Assembly (NCBI GenBank): GCA_035477215.1
Contig: DATIKU010000041.1
Coordinates: 30,754 to 94,753, forward strand
Source: Spirochaetota bacterium
GTDB taxonomy: Bacteria; Spirochaetota; UBA4802; UBA5368
Direction of reading: 5' to 3'
Length of the DNA stretch: 64,000 nt
Shown here: one piece after another, positions 59,780 through 64,000 of the stretch
How the letters are laid out: the number at the start of each line of letters is the position of its first letter
How positions within the stretch are numbered: the first letter of the stretch is position 1
Notes under the pieces: model-generated
Databases searched by the model: none
What the model was told of the DNA's origin: nothing
Seen by the model: only the letters and a program-made list of their open reading frames with translations
Position numbers and translations under genes: made by a program

Positions 59780-60289
59780 CTAAAACAGAATATCAGAATC
59801 CCGTTTATTCTTCTCCAAAAGATAGCGTTCGTACGATTTGACCGCGTTCGTGCCCTGTTTTGTCAGATCATACACCACGGCCATATTGTAAAGAGCCTCC
59901 ACCAGGCCCCGGTCGAGTTCGTACGCGGTATGAAAGGCATTGAGCGACTGACCGTAACGCTTTGACAGCATGTAGCCGATACCCAGGTAAAAGTACCCAC
60001 GGGCCAGGCCTTTATCCAGATCGACCGCTTGCTCCAGATGATACACCGCCTCTTTAAGCATTCCATCCCGGTAAAGGCAGACCTTTCCCAAACCGTAATG
60101 CCCCAATGCGTAGTGGGAATTCATTTGTAGGGTTTTTCTGAAAGCAGTAATGGCGCCATCGATATCACCATCCATGGCCATCCGCTCGGCGGCTTTATAC
60201 AGTACCGTCGAATTGGTTCGCGCATGGATGGCCGGCACAAATACCAGAGCGACGAGGAAGGCGACGAGCACAATGGGCTTATTTCGCAT
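59780..60289 (-). CDS. Exported tetratricopeptide-repeat protein
   Basis: 169 residues. Signal peptide (core VLVAFLVALVFVPAIHA), then about four TPR units from residue 28: AAERMAMDGDIDGAITAFRKTLQMN, GLGKVCLYRDGMLKEAVYHLEQAVDLD, YLGIGYMLSKRYGQSLNAFHTAYELD, YNMAVVYDLTKQGTNAVKSYERYL. Probably a periplasmic scaffold. Its ATG overlaps the end of the upstream membrane protein gene by 11 bases. Confidence 0.82.
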   Translation of the reverse strand: MRNKPIVLVAFLVALVFVPAIHARTNSTVLYKAAERMAMDGDIDGAITAFRKTLQMNSHYALGHYGLGKVCLYRDGMLKEAVYHLEQAVDLDKGLARGYFYLGIGYMLSKRYGQSLNAFHTAYELDRGLVEALYNMAVVYDLTKQGTNAVKSYERYLLEKNKRDSDILF

Positions 60290-60722
60290 CAGGTATCATC
60301 TCTCGAAGATTCTCGTAGAGAAATTTGTCGATACCCTTGTCATAATAAACATATCCCACAAAAACCACCCATAGCACAAGTGTGATAAGGCACATCAACT
60401 TTAACAGGCGTTCGGCCCCCATTTCATCGGCCTTGTAAAAAACGATCACCAGCGCAAGCGGCCAGAAAAAGAAAAGGTTTACGAACGCGAGCGCCACCAG
60501 CTCTTTTAAAAAATCAATCGTCATCGGGTACCAGTTCGCGGTGAATGCAGCATATCCTCCCGAGATTTCTTTCCAGAAGAACCAGACATAAAATCCGAAA
60601 ATCAACGTCGCGACGATTTTCCAGAAAAACTCTATGCGCGGTCGAAACCAAAGGAATACCGTTGTCAGGCTCCACAGGGCGATAAAGAAGAAAATCGATT
60701 TTACGAGAAGCGCTTTTTCCAT
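60279..60722 (-). CDS. Four-helix membrane protein of unknown function
   Basis: 147 residues, four hydrophobic segments at about 8-26, 33-50, 74-95 and 107-127, rich in Phe and Trp. No recognised motif. Overlaps the TPR gene start, so the two are likely co-expressed. ATG 60722 stands behind an AT-rich region with no clear ribosome site. Confidence 0.65.
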   Translation of the reverse strand: MEKALLVKSIFFFIALWSLTTVFLWFRPRIEFFWKIVATLIFGFYVWFFWKEISGGYAAFTANWYPMTIDFLKELVALAFVNLFFFWPLALVIVFYKADEMGAERLLKLMCLITLVLWVVFVGYVYYDKGIDKFLYENLREMIPDAK

Positions 60723-60847
60723 TGCCGGGTCAGCCGTATCTTTTTAAAAAACTTTACAATATCCACTATCGGTAGATAGCATACCGCAATTAAGCCATAA
60801 ATATTTATCCGATACCGACACAGGGGAGATTCCTAAAATCGCAGGCC

Positions 60848-61369
60848 ATGTCTCGAACCCATAACAGGCATAAAACCGGTTTGCCGGGCGTTATCCCATC
60901 GGTACGGCGCCGATTGTCGCCGGCAATCCCCGTCGTGGTCATACTCGTCCTCCTCTCCGCCTGCGCCCGTGGCACCGTTAGTGACAATTCCGGAATTGCG
61001 GCCCTTACCATCACCGTCGCTCCGGGAATACCTGTCGACACCACAATGCTTCTAAAATCCATGAAGTTGCTCCTCGACGGCGCGCCGGCCGGTTCCGACA
61101 CAACGATCGAATTGTTCGTCTATGGGCATTCACGCGGCAGGGAGCTTTTTCTGTACAACGGCGACGAACACGCAACGGTAAAAAACATCGAGGAAAACAT
61201 GAGTATCGCCGTGCTGGTTAAAATCAAAAAGTCCGGGTTTACGACGGGGGTGCTTTTCGCCGAGGCATCCGGGGAGGGGGACGAGCACTTGCTGAAAAAC
61301 GCCGCAAGGGAAATCGCCGCAAGGCTCTCCGGGGCGGGATTCAGGACTTCGATCCTTCCGAAGCGTTAG
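60848..61369 (+). CDS. Lipoprotein of unknown function
   Basis: 173 residues. Basic N terminus then hydrophobic core and lipobox LVLLSAC with lipidation at C39; the residue after it is Ala. The mature part is a single alpha/beta domain (IAALTITVAPGIPVDTTMLLKSMKLLL, TIELFVYGHSRGRELFLYNGDE). No known domain recognised. Its end overlaps the convergent pdxA end by four bases. Confidence 0.65.
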   Translation: MSRTHNRHKTGLPGVIPSVRRRLSPAIPVVVILVLLSACARGTVSDNSGIAALTITVAPGIPVDTTMLLKSMKLLLDGAPAGSDTTIELFVYGHSRGRELFLYNGDEHATVKNIEENMSIAVLVKIKKSGFTTGVLFAEASGEGDEHLLKNAAREIAARLSGAGFRTSILPKR

Positions 61370-62364
61370 CGACGTTTCTGTACGGCAAGGCGGCAGGCCA
61401 GCCTCATAGCCTCAAGCGCGCTGCCGTTCGCCGCAATGCGCCTGCCGGCGATGTCGTAAGCCGTACCATGATCCGGTGATGTCCGCGTTATCGAAAGGCC
61501 GATGGTGATGTTTACACCGGTATCGAACGCGAGCATTTTGAACGGAATCAGCCCCTGGTCATGGTACTGTGCAATCACCAGATCGTACCTGCGCCAGCGG
61601 TCAGGCAGGAAAAGCGTATCCGCGGCCATCGGCCCTTCAACGTCGATCCCCTCGGACCGGGCGATCCTCACCGCATCCGCGGTCACCTTTCCGTCGAATT
61701 CACCGATTGCCCCGTCGTCTCCACAATGCGGGTCCAGTCCCGCGACCGCGATGCGCGGCTCGCGTTCATCGATTAATGCAATCGCCTCCCTTCCCGCACG
61801 TATCGCGGTGAGGATGCCATTTGCATTTACCGCCCCGCTCACCGCGGCCAGCGGCATATGGGTGGTTACAAGCAGTACCCGATAGTCGCGGGAGAACATC
61901 AGCATGCGCGGAGCGTCCTCCCCGAGGGAGGACGCGATATATTCGGTATGGCCCGTAAAGCTGCAACCGGTTTTTTCGATGAAACCCTTGTTGACGGGCC
62001 CCGTCACCAGCGCATCGATTACCCCGCGCTTCCATAAATCTATTCCGGCGTCTATATATGCCTTCGATTCGCTGCCGGTCGCGACCGTTCCCTTCCCCGG
62101 AGCGGGCTCCTCCCAGCCTCCAACCACCGCGGCGAGATACCTCCCGCCGGCTTTAAAATCCGCCGGCGAACAGCGTCCGGCATCCAAGGCTTCGTAACCC
62201 GTCGCGAGATCGCCGTATAAACGCTCGACCACGGACGCGCGTCCTATCAGCACCGGAACTACAGACGGGTCGGCCAGTCGATTGGCGGCCCCGATCATGA
62301 CCTCGGGGCCTATTCCTGCGGGATCGCCCAGGGTTATCCCAAGGCGAATGTCAGTCCTTGCCAA
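61366..62364 (-). CDS. pdxA: 4-hydroxythreonine-4-phosphate dehydrogenase PdxA
   Basis: 332 residues if started at TTG 62364, the standard PdxA length; GAGGAG lies four bases upstream. ATG 62397 would add 11 residues without a better ribosome site. RLGITLGDPAGIGPEVMIGA opens the enzyme; metal-ligand histidines lie in TGHTEYIA, AQYHDQGLIPFKML and SPDHGTAYDIAG. Oxidises 4-phosphohydroxythreonine in vitamin B6 synthesis. Its start overlaps the bactofilin stop by 14 bases, an odd coupling of unrelated functions. Confidence 0.93.
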   Translation of the reverse strand: MARTDIRLGITLGDPAGIGPEVMIGAANRLADPSVVPVLIGRASVVERLYGDLATGYEALDAGRCSPADFKAGGRYLAAVVGGWEEPAPGKGTVATGSESKAYIDAGIDLWKRGVIDALVTGPVNKGFIEKTGCSFTGHTEYIASSLGEDAPRMLMFSRDYRVLLVTTHMPLAAVSGAVNANGILTAIRAGREAIALIDEREPRIAVAGLDPHCGDDGAIGEFDGKVTADAVRIARSEGIDVEGPMAADTLFLPDRWRRYDLVIAQYHDQGLIPFKMLAFDTGVNITIGLSITRTSPDHGTAYDIAGRRIAANGSALEAMRLACRLAVQKRR

Positions 62365-62776
62365 GAAACTCCTCGGGGATGATTTTATTCTTCTCATATT
62401 CCGTCTCGATAAGGTCCTTGGCCGATGACTTGAGGTCGTTCGAAATATTGCACCGTCCCTCAAGGATAACTCCGTTCTGGATGATGAGCTCGGGTGTCTT
62501 GATATCGCCGTAAATTTTCGCCGTCGGCATGAGGAGCACGCGGTTCGAGGCGTTGATATTGCCGATTATAAGTCCTTCAACGATTACGGATACCGCGTTG
62601 ATATTCGTTTTCACCTTTCCGGTCGGTCCGATGTAAAGCTGGTCGGCCTGCAAATACTTTCCCTCAAACCTCCCATCAACCCTGAGCGATCCATTGATCA
62701 GGAACCTGCCGGTAAAATAGGAATTTTCACCGATGAGGTTGCTCGCGATATCGCCGCCGATCTTTGTTAGCGCCAT
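62351..62776 (-). CDS. Bactofilin (cytoskeletal polymer protein)
   Basis: 141 residues. A polymerising DUF583 beta-helix at about residues 15-110 (SYFTGRFLINGSLRVDGRFEGKYLQADQLYIGPTGKVKTNI, VIVEGLIIGNINASNRVLLMPTAKIYGDI), flanked by short termini. Members form filaments that position wall enzymes; in Leptospira they affect helical shape. TTGACA on the minus strand (plus TGTCAA, 62994-62999) with a weak -10 is the only promoter candidate. Confidence 0.93.
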   Translation of the reverse strand: MALTKIGGDIASNLIGENSYFTGRFLINGSLRVDGRFEGKYLQADQLYIGPTGKVKTNINAVSVIVEGLIIGNINASNRVLLMPTAKIYGDIKTPELIIQNGVILEGRCNISNDLKSSAKDLIETEYEKNKIIPEEFLGKD

Positions 62777-63028
62777 TGCATTCCCTTTCCTGTCGTTCAG
62801 ATTTCAGAAGCGTCGTAGATTTGCTGCAAAATGAACACCCCATGATTTCTCCATCCGGCACACAGGGGAGAAACCGCCGATCAACCGCCCGCCCTCGGAA
62901 GGATCATACGCACACGCGCCCGAACCCGGCGGGGAGGCCTGAAAGTTCGTTTATTCCGATAACGGGATAATACAATATGTCCGTCAGGGAAAATGTCAAC
63001 AGCAATTATGCCGGGCCACCGTTTTTGT

Positions 63029-63817
63029 TCAGCGCGGCTTTTCAAGTTTTTTGATCTCCGGCAGGTTGATCACCTCGAGCGCCTCCTCGATGAACTGTCT
63101 CAAACGCTTCAGTGCCTCGGCAACGCTGAATCCGGCAAATGTATGATGGGTTTCATAATCCGCGTACGAAATGATCTCATCGTGATTGAGGACCATGGTG
63201 CCGCCGAATTCGGCATCGGACAGGAGCGAAGTGACGAATTCCCTCGCCTCCTTGAAAAATTCGTGGAGATCGAACAATAAAACGCGCCCCTGTTTGATAC
63301 GCATCATCTGGAGCTGGCTGCTGTATTCCGGGGAACGGGACCTCCCGATATCCGAGATGGTTTGAGAGAACAATTCGAGAGATCTTCCGCACTGCTCGAG
63401 CCTTCGATACAGGGCGTCGCGTGTACCGGAGTTCGAAAAATCCAGTTTCGTGTGCTGGTCGGAAATAACGCCCCATACCCTCTCGCCGAAGTGTTTCATG
63501 ATACTCGCGGCCCTGTTGATTTCCTCGTCACTTGGATACGGAGACACCTGCTCGAACTCAACATCGCGCAGCGCGATGTGCGTCCCATGATCCATACCGG
63601 CGGAATTCCCCTGGGCAAGCATCGTTTCGGAATAGATTGCATCCTCAAGCTCTTTGACAACAGCCGAGGGATACATCTGCTGCAGCGAGTTCCTTAGGCT
63701 TTCAAGGTCTTTTTTAACCCTGCCGCGCTGCTTCGGATCGGAGGTCGTTTTTTGTACTCCCTCGAGGAGCTTTATGGATTTGACTATCTTTACGGCTTTT
63801 TCTTTCTTTTCGTCCAT
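63029..63817 (-). CDS. Conserved-looking cytosolic protein of unknown function
   Basis: 262 residues from ATG 63817, with GGGGAAGG upstream; the frame runs to 63898 without a ribosome site. Almost entirely helical and charged: KEKAVKIVKSIKLLEGVQKT, RVKKDLESLRNSLQQMYPSAVVKELEDAI, and YRRLEQCGRSLELFSQTI. No signal peptide or membrane helix. I do not recognise a domain. The final part (FVTSLLSDAEFGGTMVLNHDEIISYADYETHHTFAGFSVAEALKRL) may be its functional core. Confidence 0.65.
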   Translation of the reverse strand: MDEKKEKAVKIVKSIKLLEGVQKTTSDPKQRGRVKKDLESLRNSLQQMYPSAVVKELEDAIYSETMLAQGNSAGMDHGTHIALRDVEFEQVSPYPSDEEINRAASIMKHFGERVWGVISDQHTKLDFSNSGTRDALYRRLEQCGRSLELFSQTISDIGRSRSPEYSSQLQMMRIKQGRVLLFDLHEFFKEAREFVTSLLSDAEFGGTMVLNHDEIISYADYETHHTFAGFSVAEALKRLRQFIEEALEVINLPEIKKLEKPR

Positions 63818-64000
63818 GCCTTCCCCGGATTTGTTTCGCGGATAACCGTTCGCACACGCCATTTTTCTTGTATCATTCCTCATCTTCAGTTTCAACAAGA
63901 ATATTTACATCTCACGAAATCACATTTCCCGGGCCTGCGAAGTACAGGGGCCCCGGGGGGCCTTGCCGGATGCAAAGAGTCTGATGTCCGGACGTATTCC

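Noticed and set aside
60798..60815. TCCGATAC upstream of the lipoprotein at 60848 as a sigma-28 site
   Set aside because: The -35 is TTAA at 14 bases, both core and spacing off consensus.

Overview
The window is GC-rich, densely coded bacterial DNA that reads as a spirochaete chromosome, probably close to Leptospirales. Four things point there: the long flagellar operon in spirochaete order (flbD-motA-motB-fliL-fliY-fliO-fliP-fliQ-fliR-flhB-flhA-flhF-flhG-fliA-fapA), a FliY-type switch protein, a three-repeat OmpL47-like protein, and several small proteins of a spirochaete look embedded in that operon. The taxonomic placement is inference. I see no rRNA, tRNA, CRISPR array, insertion sequence or prophage.

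Layout. 1-5.4 kb: the 5' part of hemC (leaving the window), a small zinc-ribbon protein, three tandem outer-membrane barrel proteins, a solute-binding/OmpA-like chimera and a prepilin peptidase. 5.5-8.7 kb (minus): ribBA, a receiver-ATPase regulator and mtnA. 8.8-15.8 kb: a lipoprotein with eroded metallophosphoesterase motifs, an orphan OppD-type ATPase, a MarR regulator with a clear palindromic operator and a DUF4442 thioesterase-like protein, then comM and a 5'-nucleotidase on the minus strand. 16.1-22.2 kb (plus): lysine 2,3-aminomutase, two ATP-grasp ligases, two GNAT proteins, dusB and rsmI. 22.4-25.9 kb: flgM with a sigma-28 promoter, an iron-ADH-like probable pseudoenzyme and larB-larC.

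25.9-51.9 kb is almost entirely minus strand. Read in transcription order it holds a polysaccharide deacetylase, a DUF115 protein, the flagellar export/motor/regulation operon, cheR, cheD, and then housekeeping RNA and nucleotide genes (yicC, remA-like, gmk, rpoZ, miaA, hfq), an SPFH-like protein, a 29-residue AURKAIP1/COX24-type ribosomal protein, a membrane protein and cheW. No fliM lies between fliL and fliY. An exact sigma-28 -10 element precedes motAB, and a sigma-70-like promoter precedes fliL. Together with flgM and fliA this gives both the regulator pair and two probable targets.

52.2-64 kb: nitroreductase, DedA protein, DUF819 transporter (with a 29-bp near-perfect palindrome at its promoter), two sodium symporters, a Nudix hydrolase, the OmpL47-like protein, a TPR protein, small membrane and lipoproteins, pdxA, bactofilin and an unknown cytosolic protein.

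The strongest candidate for an undescribed system is the cluster at 16.1-20.5 kb. The aminomutase carries the residues expected for lysine, so the pathway may make a beta-lysine-containing amide or dipeptide with an acetyl cap, and its leader has a possible Shine-Dalgarno-masking switch.
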